Assembly (NCBI RefSeq): GCF_000402035.1
Contig: NC_021294.1
Location: 620,001 to 684,000, forward strand
Direction of reading: 5' to 3'
Source of the DNA: Caballeronia insecticola
Lineage (GTDB): Bacteria > Pseudomonadota > Gammaproteobacteria > Burkholderiales > Burkholderiaceae
Length of the DNA: 64,000 bases
Shown here: piece after piece, positions 50,941 to 58,969 of the stretch
How the letters are laid out: every line of letters starts with the position of its first letter
How positions within the stretch are numbered: the first letter of the stretch is position 1
Made by a program: the position numbers and the translations under genes
Notes under the pieces: generated by a model
Told to the model about the DNA's origin: nothing
Databases searched by the model: none
The model's input: only the letters and a program-made list of their open reading frames with translations

Positions 50941-52113
50941 ATGGCTTTCAAGGCAGGACGGTCCGTCAAGCTGGCGGCAATTTGCATCGCCGTTAGCACG
51001 GCATTCGGCGTGAGCGCGGCGCGCGCGGCCGATCCGGTATCGATCAATATCGTCGACGTCGCAGGCAATCTGCAACTGACGCAAAAGGGCTTCGAGGCCT
51101 TCAAGGCGAAATATCCCGACCTCGTGTCGAGCATCACGTTCACGAACGCGCCGGCGCCGCAGTTGCCCGGCAAGATCAAGGCGATGCAGGGCGCGGGCCG
51201 CTCGGACATCGACCTCGTCGTGACCGGCACCGACGCGCTCGCGGCCGGCATCCAGCAAGGCCTCTGGGAAAAGCTGCTGCCCGATAACGCGAAGGCGTTC
51301 CCCGGCGTGCTCGATAAATACGCGCCCGGCCCGCGCAAGATGCAGGACATTGCGCAAGGCTACGGTCTCGAAGTCACCTACATGCCCGCGGGTCCGCTTC
51401 TCGAATACAACCCGGCCAAGGTCACGGATGTGCCCAAGACGCCCGACCAGCTGCTCGCATGGTGCAAGGCGCATCCGAACAAGCTGATCTACGCGCGCCC
51501 GGCCAACTCCGGCCCCGGCCGCACGTTCCTGATGGGCCTGCCGTATGTGCTCGGCGACAAGGACCCGACCGACCCGATCAACGGCTGGGACAAAACCTGG
51601 GCGTTCCTCAAGCAGCTCAACGACTGCATTCCCTACTATCCGGGCGGCACGTCGGCGGTGATGAAGGAACTGGGCGAAGGCACGCGTGACATGACCGTCA
51701 CCGTGACGGGCTGGGACATCAACCCGCGCGCGCTCGGCATCGTGCCGGCGGAGTTCAAGGTGCAGGCCTTCGACAACATGACCTGGGTCAACGACGCCCA
51801 CTACATGGTGATCCCGAAGGGCGTGCCGAAGGAAAAGCTCGAGGTGCTCTACAAGCTGATGAACTTCATGCTCGAACCGGCACAGCAGGCGCTGACGTAT
51901 GACGACGGTTACTTCTATCCGGGCCCGGCGGTAAAGAACGTGCCGCTCTCGATGGCGCCCGCCAAGAGCCAGGAAGTGATCGAGAAGTTCGGCCGGCCCG
52001 AGTACGCGAAGCTGCTCGCGGACCGTCCGCACGTCGTCCCGCTCAACGCGCAGGCGATGGTCGCGGCATTCCAGAAGTGGGATCGCGAGATCGGCGCGGC
52101 GAAGACGAAGTAA
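50941..52113 (+). CDS. ABC transporter periplasmic substrate-binding protein
   Basis: Periplasmic solute-binding protein of 390 residues. The signal peptide is about residues 1-29 (KLAAICIAVSTAFGVSAARA, cleaved before DPV). The mature part is a two-lobed binding protein of the class that pairs with spermidine/putrescine/Fe-like importers (PotD type): AMQGAGRSDIDLVVTGTDALAAG, YNPAKVTDVPKTPDQLLAWC and MNFMLEPAQQALTYDDGYFYPGP. The ATG has GAGGAGACAAA upstream. First gene of a four-gene importer operon, separated from the ATPase gene by a hairpin. The ligand is unknown; the genomic partner BKACE and GntR/FCD regulator suggest a carboxylated compound. Confidence 0.9.
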   Translation: MAFKAGRSVKLAAICIAVSTAFGVSAARAADPVSINIVDVAGNLQLTQKGFEAFKAKYPDLVSSITFTNAPAPQLPGKIKAMQGAGRSDIDLVVTGTDALAAGIQQGLWEKLLPDNAKAFPGVLDKYAPGPRKMQDIAQGYGLEVTYMPAGPLLEYNPAKVTDVPKTPDQLLAWCKAHPNKLIYARPANSGPGRTFLMGLPYVLGDKDPTDPINGWDKTWAFLKQLNDCIPYYPGGTSAVMKELGEGTRDMTVTVTGWDINPRALGIVPAEFKVQAFDNMTWVNDAHYMVIPKGVPKEKLEVLYKLMNFMLEPAQQALTYDDGYFYPGPAVKNVPLSMAPAKSQEVIEKFGRPEYAKLLADRPHVVPLNAQAMVAAFQKWDREIGAAKTK

Positions 52114-52150
52114 GCGCAGCACGTTCGTATCGAAGATGTTGGGCCGAAAA

Positions 52151-52183
52151 GCGGCGGCGTTCCTCACGAGAGGGCGCCGCCGC
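52151..52183 (+). promoter_or_regulatory. Intercistronic hairpin between binding protein and ATPase genes
   Basis: GCGGCGGCG (52151-52159) and CGCCGCCGC (52175-52183) are perfect 9-bp arms around 15 bases, without a U run. Such stems often stabilise upstream mRNA or partly terminate transcription so that more binding protein than membrane components is made. Confidence 0.55.
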
Positions 52184-52218
52184 GCTTGCACGAAGCGTCG
52201 GGAAATCAGGAAATCGTC

Positions 52219-53295
52219 ATGAAGCACACATTTGAGCAGTTGCGCCTCGACTCGGTCTCGCGCAGCTTCACCAACGCCGAAGGGCAGCAGCTCGCGGCGT
52301 TGAAGGGCCTCGACCTGGACATCCAGCGCGGCGAGTTCATCGCGCTGCTCGGGCCGTCGGGCTGCGGCAAGTCGACCGCGCTGAACTGCATCGCCGGATT
52401 GCAGCCGCTGACGGGCGGCGGCATCTGGCTCGACGACAAACGCATCGACGTATTGCCGCCCGAGAAGCGCGGCTTCGGCATGGTCTTTCAGAACTACGCG
52501 CTGTTTCCGCACATGTCGGTGCTGGATAACGTCGGCTTCGGCCTGAAAATGCGCGGCGTCTCGAAAGCGGAAGCCACGAAGCGCGCGAAGGCCGCGCTCA
52601 ACCTCGTGCAACTGATCGGCCACGACGCCAAGCTGCCCGGCCAGCTTTCCGGCGGCCAGCAGCAGCGCGTGGCGATTGCGCGCGCGATCGTCATCGAGCC
52701 GCCGCTCGTGCTGATGGACGAGCCGCTCTCGAACCTCGACACCAAGTTGCGCATCGAGATGCGCGCCGAAATCCGCCGCATTCACGGCAAGCTCGAACGC
52801 GCGACCATCTACGTGACGCACGATCAGGATGAAGCGCTGTCGATGGCCGATCGCATCGTCGTGATGAAGGAGGGCGTCGTGCAGCAAGTGGCGGCGCCGA
52901 AGGAAGTCTATTCGCGGCCGAAGAATCTGCACGTCGCGCGTTTCATGGGCTTTCGCAATGTCGTGAAGGCGACGCTCGAAGGCACGCAGGGCGAGAGCGT
53001 CGCGGTGAACGCAAACGGCGTGCGGCTGCTCGGCATGCCCATGGAAGGCTTCGACAGCAAGAGCGTGAGCGTCGCGTTGCGCCCGGAAGACATGGAGCGC
53101 GCGGAGCCCGGCGCCGAGAACGCGTTCGATGCGCACGTCGAGATCGTCGAATACGGCGGGCGTGATTCGCTCATCATCGTGAACACGGCGTTCGGCAAAT
53201 TGTGGGCGCGCATCGCGGGCGAATGCAGCGAAGGCGAGCGCATTTCGCTGCGCGTCGCGCCGTCGAAGACGCTCGTCTACGGAGAAGAAAAATGA
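52219..53295 (+). CDS. ABC transporter ATP-binding protein (PotA-like)
   Basis: Importer ATPase of 358 residues. Walker [10 protein letters not shown] (45-53), Q-loop [14 protein letters not shown] (about 88), signature [14 protein letters not shown] (about 141) and Walker [13 protein letters not shown] (about 160) are all intact, with H-loop YVTHDQDEA. The C-terminal ~110 residues form a TOBE regulatory domain typical of spermidine/Fe/maltose-type importers. The ATG at 52219 has AGGAAATCGTC upstream. Its stop overlaps the first permease start (ATGA). Powers uptake from the inner face of the membrane. Confidence 0.93.
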   Translation: MKHTFEQLRLDSVSRSFTNAEGQQLAALKGLDLDIQRGEFIALLGPSGCGKSTALNCIAGLQPLTGGGIWLDDKRIDVLPPEKRGFGMVFQNYALFPHMSVLDNVGFGLKMRGVSKAEATKRAKAALNLVQLIGHDAKLPGQLSGGQQQRVAIARAIVIEPPLVLMDEPLSNLDTKLRIEMRAEIRRIHGKLERATIYVTHDQDEALSMADRIVVMKEGVVQQVAAPKEVYSRPKNLHVARFMGFRNVVKATLEGTQGESVAVNANGVRLLGMPMEGFDSKSVSVALRPEDMERAEPGAENAFDAHVEIVEYGGRDSLIIVNTAFGKLWARIAGECSEGERISLRVAPSKTLVYGEEK

Positions 53296-54155
53296 TCGCG
53301 CTTCCCGCGCAGCGCGATCCGAAGGGCTGGCTCGTCGCGCCCGCGCTCATCTTCATCCTCGCGCTGTTCATCTATCCGTTCGCGTACGGGCTCATGCTGT
53401 CGTTCAATCCGATGAACGGCGGCAGCGTCTGGGCCAACTACATCACGTTCTTCACCGACACGTCGATGTGGCCGACGATCATCGTCACGCTCAAACTCGC
53501 CGTGCCCGCGACCGTCATCAACGTGGGCGTGTCGGTGCCGGTCGCGTTCGCGCTCAGACGCACGTCGCCGTTTCAGAAGTTCGTGACGACGCTGCTCGTG
53601 GTGCCGGTCACGCTCGGCACGGTCTTGATCGCGGACGGCATGCTGACGTACTTCAGCCCGAACGGCTGGTTTCCGCAGGCGTTGCAGGCGCTGCATCTCT
53701 ACGGCGACGAAGTGCGTCTCACGCACAACTACTGGGGCGTGCTGATTTCGCTGATCGTGTCGGGCTTTCCGTTCGCGTTTCTGCTGACGCTGTCGTACGT
53801 CACCGGCATCGATCCGACACTCGCACGCGCTGCCGCAACGCTCGGCGCGAGTCCGTGGCAGCAGTTTCGCCAGATCTATTTGCCGCTGTTGTTGCCGGGA
53901 CTCACGATGACCGCCTGTCTCTCGTTCGTGCAGGCGTTTTCGGTGTTTCCGTCGGCGGTGCTGCTCGGCGCGCCGGCCGGTCCTACGCGCGTGATCTCGA
54001 TCGCGGCGGCGGAAGCGGCATTCGAAAGTTACGACTACGCGCTCGCGTCGACCATCGCCATCGTGATGGGCTTCGTGCAGTTGCTCGTCGTCGGCGGCAT
54101 GCTGAGCGCGCGCCGCTTCTTCTACACGGGCCCGGTGACGGGAGGCAAAGGATAA
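53292..54155 (+). CDS. ABC transporter permease (PotB-like)
   Basis: Inner-membrane permease of 287 residues with six hydrophobic segments. The start at 53292 overlaps the ATPase stop by four bases. KGWLVAPALIFILALFIYPFAYG is the first segment. The coupling EAA loop is GIDPTLARAAATLGASPWQQFRQIYLPLLLPG (about 175-206), matching the ATPase contact motif of this class. It pairs with the next permease to form the channel. The two genes touch at one shared base (TAATG), supporting coordinated translation. Confidence 0.92.
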   Translation: MIALPAQRDPKGWLVAPALIFILALFIYPFAYGLMLSFNPMNGGSVWANYITFFTDTSMWPTIIVTLKLAVPATVINVGVSVPVAFALRRTSPFQKFVTTLLVVPVTLGTVLIADGMLTYFSPNGWFPQALQALHLYGDEVRLTHNYWGVLISLIVSGFPFAFLLTLSYVTGIDPTLARAAATLGASPWQQFRQIYLPLLLPGLTMTACLSFVQAFSVFPSAVLLGAPAGPTRVISIAAAEAAFESYDYALASTIAIVMGFVQLLVVGGMLSARRFFYTGPVTGGKG

Positions 54156-55063
54156 TGACGACCGACAACCGCGCAGCGTCCGGCTGGCAAGCCGGCACGC
54201 TGAATCAAAGCCCGGGCAAGATCATGAAACAGCAAGTGAGCCTGCGCGACAGGCTATGGAAGTGCTTCGTCTGGGCGACGATGGGCTTCTTCCTCGTGAA
54301 CGTGCTGCTGCTGATCGCGACCGTCGCCGTCAATTCGGTGGCGACGCGCTGGTTCGGCACGCTCTTGCCGCAAGGCTTCACGCTGCACTGGTACGCGCAG
54401 GCTTGGAGCGACTTTCAGCTGTCGAGCGTGTTGCTCGTCACGCTCGAAGTGGTGGGCGCGGTGGTGCTGCTGTCCATCGTGCTCGGCGTGCCGGCGGCGT
54501 ATGCGCTCGCGCGCGTGCAGTTTCCGGGCAAGCGCTTGGCGATGCTCGTGTTCCTGCTACCGCTGATGGTGCCGCCCGTGACCTACGGCATCCCGCTGGC
54601 GACGGTCATGTACAAGTTCCATCTCGCAGGCACGCTGACCGGCGTGATCCTGGCGAACCTGGTGCCTGCACTGCCGTTCGTCATTCTCGTGATGACGCCG
54701 TTCATCGAACAGATCGATCCGAATCTGGAGTCGGCCGCGCGCATTTTCGGCGCGAACACCGCGCGCTACTTCCGCTACGTGCTGCTGCCGCTGCTCGTGC
54801 CGGGCATGCTCGCCGCGGGGCTGCTCGTGCTGGTGCGCACCATCGGCATGTTCGAACTGACGTTCTTCACCGCCGGGCCGACGACGCAAACGCTTGTCGT
54901 CGCGCTGTATTACGCGGTGTTCTCCACCGGCGTGCGCGCGCCGCAGTCCATCGACGCCATGGCCATGATCTATATGGCGATCACGATGGTCTGGGTGCTG
55001 ATCGCGCTGCAGTTCGTGAGCCCGACGCAACTCGTGTCGCGCGTGAAGGAACAGAAGCAGTAA
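54155..55063 (+). CDS. ABC transporter permease (PotC-like)
   Basis: Second permease, 302 residues, six hydrophobic segments. The start ATG at 54155 uses the last A of the previous stop codon and has GGGAGGCAAAGG upstream. A ~30-residue polar N-terminal extension (MTTDNRAASGWQAG) precedes the first membrane segment, slightly longer than usual. The EAA loop is QIDPNLESAARIFGANTARYFRYVLLPLLVPG (about 187-218). With the PotB-like subunit it forms the transport path. A hairpin terminator follows six bases after the stop. Confidence 0.92.
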   Translation: MTTDNRAASGWQAGTLNQSPGKIMKQQVSLRDRLWKCFVWATMGFFLVNVLLLIATVAVNSVATRWFGTLLPQGFTLHWYAQAWSDFQLSSVLLVTLEVVGAVVLLSIVLGVPAAYALARVQFPGKRLAMLVFLLPLMVPPVTYGIPLATVMYKFHLAGTLTGVILANLVPALPFVILVMTPFIEQIDPNLESAARIFGANTARYFRYVLLPLLVPGMLAAGLLVLVRTIGMFELTFFTAGPTTQTLVVALYYAVFSTGVRAPQSIDAMAMIYMAITMVWVLIALQFVSPTQLVSRVKEQKQ

Positions 55064-55068
55064 TGTTT

Positions 55069-55097
55069 GCCTGCGCGCGAGACGCGCGGGCTCTTTT
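55069..55097 (+). terminator. Terminator of the ABC importer operon
   Basis: GCCTGCGCG (55069-55077) pairs with CGCGCGGGC (55083-55091), nine base pairs including one G-U, loop of five, followed by TCTTTTC. The T run is short, so termination may be partial. Confidence 0.6.
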
Positions 55098-55114
55098 CAT
55101 ATCGAAGTCGTGTC

Positions 55115-56050
55115 GTGACGAAATTCCGTGAAGTCGTAGAGTTGCAAGCCGAGCCGCGCGTAAGCATTTCGAGCGGCCCGCATATCATCGAGATCGCGCC
55201 GCAGGCGGGCGGGCGCATCATGCGCTTCGCCACGCAGGACGAGCGCGGTGAGCAGGAATGGCTCGCGCCGGTGACGGTCGCGAGTTGGCCGTGCGATGCG
55301 TGGCCGAAGAGCGGAAGCTATCCGCTGGTGCCGTTTTCGAATCGCGTGCGGGATTCGCGCTATGCGGCAGCGGATGGTTCGATCGTCGAACTGGCGACGT
55401 TTCCCGGCATGCCGCACGCGCTGCATGGCTTCGGCCAGTTCGCGGCGTGGAGCGTCGAGCTTCAGGAAGCCGATTGCGTCGTGCTGCGCTATGCGCATCG
55501 CGAGGGCGAGCACGGCTGGCCGTGGGCGTTCGAGGCCGTGCAACTGATCGAAGCGAATGCCGATGGCGCGCGTCTGTCGATGCGCGTCGTGAACCGCTCG
55601 TCGCGGCCGATGCCCATCGGGCTGGGGTTTCATCCGTACTTCAACGCGCTGGAAGCGGAAGTCGAAACGACTACGCTTTGGCGTCATGAGGCGGAAATTG
55701 CAGTCGAACCGACTACGGAGCAACCGGCGCGCCGTCATGTTCGCGAAGCGGACGGCTACACGCGTTATCTGAGCGGTTGGGATGGCCGCGCGACCTTGCA
55801 TTACGCGAATGGCCGCACGCTGGAATTGCGCGCCGACGAGCCACTGAGCCACGTCGTCGTTCATTGTCCGGCTGGCGCGGGTTATCTCTGCGTGGAGCCG
55901 GTGTCGCACGTCAGCGACGGGTTCAATCTCGCGTCGCAGGGCGTCACCGGCACGGGCATCGCCGTCATTGAGCCAGATAGTGAAATACGGGCGTCGCTCG
56001 TGATGGCAGCCGGCGCGAACCCGGCCCCGCGCGACGGCGCCGCCGTCTGA
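55115..56050 (+). CDS. Aldose 1-epimerase (galactose mutarotase) family protein
   Basis: Mutarotase-like protein of 311 residues; interconverts alpha and beta anomers of aldoses. PHALHGFGQFAAW (about 107-119) carries the first catalytic His, GLGFHPYFNA (about 170) the second, and YLCVEPVSHVSDGFN (about 262) the catalytic Glu. I favour the GTG at 55115; a TTG 48 bases earlier lies inside the terminator hairpin. It follows the importer operon by 50 bases and may be partly co-transcribed by readthrough, which would hint at a sugar ligand for the importer, but the link is weak. Confidence 0.85.
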   Translation: MTKFREVVELQAEPRVSISSGPHIIEIAPQAGGRIMRFATQDERGEQEWLAPVTVASWPCDAWPKSGSYPLVPFSNRVRDSRYAAADGSIVELATFPGMPHALHGFGQFAAWSVELQEADCVVLRYAHREGEHGWPWAFEAVQLIEANADGARLSMRVVNRSSRPMPIGLGFHPYFNALEAEVETTTLWRHEAEIAVEPTTEQPARRHVREADGYTRYLSGWDGRATLHYANGRTLELRADEPLSHVVVHCPAGAGYLCVEPVSHVSDGFNLASQGVTGTGIAVIEPDSEIRASLVMAAGANPAPRDGAAV

Positions 56051-56109
56051 CGCGCGCTTCCATGACGGACCGCGCGCGCATCGAGGGCGCGCGCGATGCA
56101 TTCGCCGGC

Positions 56110-56131
56110 AAAAAGCCTCCGACGACGAGGC
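56110..56131 (-). terminator. Terminator of the receiver-domain gene
   Basis: On the minus strand GCCTC, a 7-base loop and GAGGC form a 5-bp stem directly followed by five T residues, 37 bases after the stop codon at 56168. Confidence 0.6.
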
Positions 56132-56167
56132 AAGCATCCCTGTTCATGCGGCACCTCCTTCAGACGT

Positions 56168-56620
56168 TCAGCGCGTGAGCGGCGCGGAAAAATACGCTTC
56201 GACGAGATCGACGATGCGCCACGTCGCGCAAGGCCGACGGCAATGCGCATCGAAACCGGCTTCCTTGAGCGTCTGCACCGGATCGGCGGGCCACACGTTG
56301 CTCATCGCGACCAGCAGGCGTCCGGTCAGATCGGCGTCCACGCGCAGCGTGCGCAGGAAGACGTAGCCGGAATCGCTGTCGAGGCTCGTGTCGAGCAGAA
56401 GCGCGTGCGGCTGCCAGCTATTCACCAGCGCACGCACGGATTTGAGATCCTGCGAATGGATGACCTGCAAGCCTTTGAGCCGGAGTTGCACGGCGAGGGA
56501 ATCGCCAATCGACTTGTCCTTGTGGGCAATCAGCACGCGACGTGCGGCATTGCTCGCGCGGGCCCGCTTGATACGCCACAACGCAAATTCGCTTTCGTTG
56601 TCGGCTAGACGGCTTGACAT
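56168..56620 (-). CDS. Stand-alone receiver-domain protein, degenerate
   Basis: A 150-residue receiver-like protein with no output domain. A 27-residue basic N-terminal extension precedes RRVLIAHKDKSIGDSL. The phosphoacceptor Asp77 is kept in ALLLDTSLDSDSG and a Ser107 in AMSN, but the acidic pair after the first strand is reduced to one Asp (HKDKS) and the conserved Lys is replaced by Arg in CRRP. It may be unphosphorylated or only weakly regulated. The ATG has GGAGGATGAG upstream. It is divergent from a LuxR-type response regulator and may interact with it. Confidence 0.8.
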   Translation of the reverse strand: MSSRLADNESEFALWRIKRARASNAARRVLIAHKDKSIGDSLAVQLRLKGLQVIHSQDLKSVRALVNSWQPHALLLDTSLDSDSGYVFLRTLRVDADLTGRLLVAMSNVWPADPVQTLKEAGFDAHCRRPCATWRIVDLVEAYFSAPLTR

Positions 56621-56812
56621 CTCATCCTCCGGATCGTGGTTAGCGTGGTTGATTCGACTGCGCCCAGTTTCGACCGGACGTGCTGAATTCCAAACCCGGC
56701 ACGGGAGGGGACGGCGGCGGATTTTGGGGGACTGACGAACGTATCCCTGCGAAAGAGGGGTAGTAGTCGCGCAAGGCCCGCGTAAGATCGGAACCGTTCT
56801 CGGAGCGTCGCA

Positions 56813-57508
56813 ATGGAAAATGGCTATTTCAAAACAGTGTTGCTAGTAGAGGACGAAGGGCTCACCAGGAGCGCGATGAAAAGCCTCATCCTGGCGAACG
56901 AGCCCTTGCTCGAAATCGACGAAGCCGATGGTTTCGAGCAGGCGAAAGCGAAGCTTTCGTCCAATACCTACGATCTGATGTTTCTCGACTACCACTTGCG
57001 CGGCCAGGCCACCGGCATGGATCTGCTCAACTGGATCCGCGAGGAAGAGCGCGAAATTCAGACGATCATGCTGTCCGCTCAGGACGACCGCGACACCGTG
57101 CTCGAATGCATCAAGAACGGCGCGTGCGGTTTTATCTCCAAGGGCAGCGAGCAGGGCGCGGGCGTGTTTCGCGAGGCGCTCAAGACGATCCTCAATGGCC
57201 GTGTCTATCTGCCGAACACCGTGCTCGGCAAGGGCGGCCACAGCCCGAAGCCGGTCACGCCGCATGCGGGCGTCACGGTCGAATCGCTCGAGCTGCCGCC
57301 GCGCCTGACCGAGACGCTGCGTTATTTGCTGCAAGGTCTGTCGAACAAGGCGATCGCGCGCAAGATGAATATCAGCGAAAACACCGCCAAGGAATATTCG
57401 AGCGATCTGCTCGCGCGGTTCCACGTTACGCGGCGAACGTTCCTGATCGTTGAAATGGCGCGGCGTGGTATCGAAATGCCGATGAGCAATACGTCGTCGG
57501 CGTCCTGA
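56813..57508 (+). CDS. NarL/LuxR-type response regulator
   Basis: Response regulator of 231 residues. Receiver: VLLVEDEGLTRSA (acidic pair Glu13/Asp14), phosphoacceptor Asp59 in LMFLDYHLRG, Ser88 in IMLSAQDD and Lys110 in FISKGS. A linker leads to a LuxR helix-turn-helix (about 163-220), LPPRLTETLRYLLQGLSNKAIARKMNISENTAKEYSSDLL. The HTH is typical, although the segment after NISENTAKEY is slightly divergent. No histidine kinase is adjacent, so it is an orphan regulator. Transcription is divergent from the receiver-only gene and ends in a long hairpin. Confidence 0.9.
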   Translation: MENGYFKTVLLVEDEGLTRSAMKSLILANEPLLEIDEADGFEQAKAKLSSNTYDLMFLDYHLRGQATGMDLLNWIREEEREIQTIMLSAQDDRDTVLECIKNGACGFISKGSEQGAGVFREALKTILNGRVYLPNTVLGKGGHSPKPVTPHAGVTVESLELPPRLTETLRYLLQGLSNKAIARKMNISENTAKEYSSDLLARFHVTRRTFLIVEMARRGIEMPMSNTSSAS

Positions 57509-57531
57509 ATCCCTGTTTCATTTTTTTGAAT

Positions 57532-57565
57532 CGACGCGGGCAGTCCCGAAAGGGTGCCCGCGTCG
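57532..57565 (+). terminator. Hairpin after the LuxR-type regulator gene
   Basis: CGACGCGGGCA (57532-57542) pairs exactly with TGCCCGCGTCG (57555-57565), loop of 12, followed by TTGCATTGT. Strong stem with a weak T tract; an intrinsic or partial terminator. Confidence 0.6.
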
Positions 57566-57665
57566 TTGCATTGTCGCGTCGGCGCTGCGTCCCTTTTCTG
57601 ATCGTTCCGAGGAATGGGCGGTGAAATGGTATCGTAGAGCCCGGACTATTTTTAAGATGGATTAA

Positions 57666-58196
57666 GTGCAGGTGATTCGCAGGAAATCGTTCATTCAAAT
57701 GCAAGGCGCCACCTCGGCCTTCGCCGCAGCCGCAGCCCTGATCCTCTGCGCATGCGCGCCCCTCCCGCAGCAGAACGGCACCGACGCGGCCGCGTCGGCG
57801 TCCGCCGTGCAGGCGGCTCAGCCCGCGTCGAAAACGCCCGCAGCGCCGATGCCTCCGGGCGAGCAGCGCATCATGGTCGGCAGCGCAAGCGGCTACCACC
57901 TGATGGTCAAAACGACCCCGCCGAGCCAGGTCTGCGACAACGACGCCTTCGCCGATGGCGTGCGCTACGGCTATGCGCTGACCTGGAACCGTCTCGTCGG
58001 CGAGGACGCGCGCAACGGCGGCAAGCCGAAGCGCAAGTTCGACGCCTCGGCCATCCACTCGCAAGACGATCAGTACAAGATCCAGTGGAACGGCAAGGAA
58101 CGCGCGAACGCGTGCGCGTCGGACGGATATCTGATCGGGCGCATCGTCGGGACGCATCTGGCGAGCGTCGACATGCGCGGCGGCAAGCCGTCCTGA
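57666..58196 (+). CDS. Putative lipoprotein of unknown function
   Basis: Protein of 176 residues from the GTG at 57666 (GTG at 57672 or ATG at 57699 are alternatives). The RRK-containing N-terminus and hydrophobic AFAAAAALILCACAPL form a type II signal with lipobox LCAC (lipidated Cys about residue 30). The mature part begins with an Ala/Ser-rich linker and then a compact domain (MVGSASGYHLMVKTTPPSQ, CDNDAFADGVRYGYALTWNRL) with two or three cysteines. I recognise no family. Probably outer-membrane anchored on the periplasmic side. It converges on another small lipoprotein gene. Confidence 0.7.
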   Translation: MQVIRRKSFIQMQGATSAFAAAAALILCACAPLPQQNGTDAAASASAVQAAQPASKTPAAPMPPGEQRIMVGSASGYHLMVKTTPPSQVCDNDAFADGVRYGYALTWNRLVGEDARNGGKPKRKFDASAIHSQDDQYKIQWNGKERANACASDGYLIGRIVGTHLASVDMRGGKPS

Positions 58197-58212
58197 GCGC
58201 CGGATTCGCCGA

Positions 58213-58569
58213 TCAGTTACAGGCGCGCGTGGCCGCCACGTAGCGGCTCGCCCCGGCGATATCGCCGTAAATGGTGTAGCCGGTGCCGCTCGCCGATGCC
58301 TGCGCGATCAGCAGCACGACCGATTGGCTCGCCAGGCCGCCGCTCGGCACGGAAACCGCCTGCGTGTCGGCGCTCGGCGAATACTCGCGGACCTTGGGCG
58401 CGATCGGCGTCCATTGCGCTTTCACGCAGCGGTAGAAATCGTAAGGCGCCATTTGCGACGTTCCGGAACCAATCGGGACGGTCCGAAGCAGCGCGTCGTC
58501 CGTCGATACGCACGCGCTCAGGCTCGATACGCCGATCGCGGTACACACAATTGCAATAGTTTTTATCAT
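58213..58569 (-). CDS. Small putative lipoprotein
   Basis: Protein of 118 residues. MIKTIAIVCTAIGVSSLSAC is a type II signal with lipobox LSAC (Cys20). The mature region (YDFYRCVKAQWTPIAP, TGYTIYGDIAGASRYVAATRAC) has two further cysteines that may form a disulfide. Function unknown; probably periplasmic, membrane anchored. AGGTATCGGAAAA stands before the ATG. It is convergent with the other lipoprotein gene and faces a long A+T-rich gap upstream. Confidence 0.7.
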   Translation of the reverse strand: MIKTIAIVCTAIGVSSLSACVSTDDALLRTVPIGSGTSQMAPYDFYRCVKAQWTPIAPKVREYSPSADTQAVSVPSGGLASQSVVLLIAQASASGTGYTIYGDIAGASRYVAATRACN

Positions 58570-58969
58570 TTTTCCGATACCTTTTTTGTAGTATCCGCTT
58601 AACCTTCCGATCGGTGTGTCATCGACGTCCCATCTACTTCGAGGCTATCGATTTTTACCGATTTCTGACAAACCGTAAAACACGCATAAAGCGCGCGCGA
58701 TTCGTGCCGCTAACCCATACATGCAGCGCGAAGCCGCGCCGGATCTGTAACAAACCTTTCGATCAGTAGTTTTCCCAATATTAGTCAAGTCGGGTCAACC
58801 GTCGTCGTTATATAGGCGTTTCACGCTTTAAAGCCTTTTGTATGGCGCGAGCGCGGGCGGTGGAAGCGGAAGTCACGCTTTCCACATCGCATGACGTGCG
58901 CGGACCCCCGATAACCGTGATTTGCCGGTGCTGTCGTCGCATGACTGACGACTCGCAGCGGAAGCCAGT
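58570..58969. other. 400-base gap, divergent promoters of lipoprotein gene and mprF operon
   Basis: The first 270 bases are A+T-rich with T-runs and a TTATATAGG element near 58808, a possible -10 for the mprF operon. I see no RNA gene or strong dyad. The mprF leader (about 150 bases) is G+C-rich. Confidence 0.4.

Noticed and set aside
50722..53136. Minus-strand open frame of about 804 codons over the ABC importer genes
   Set aside because: Antisense to three clear transporter genes, low-complexity Arg/His composition, no start signal.
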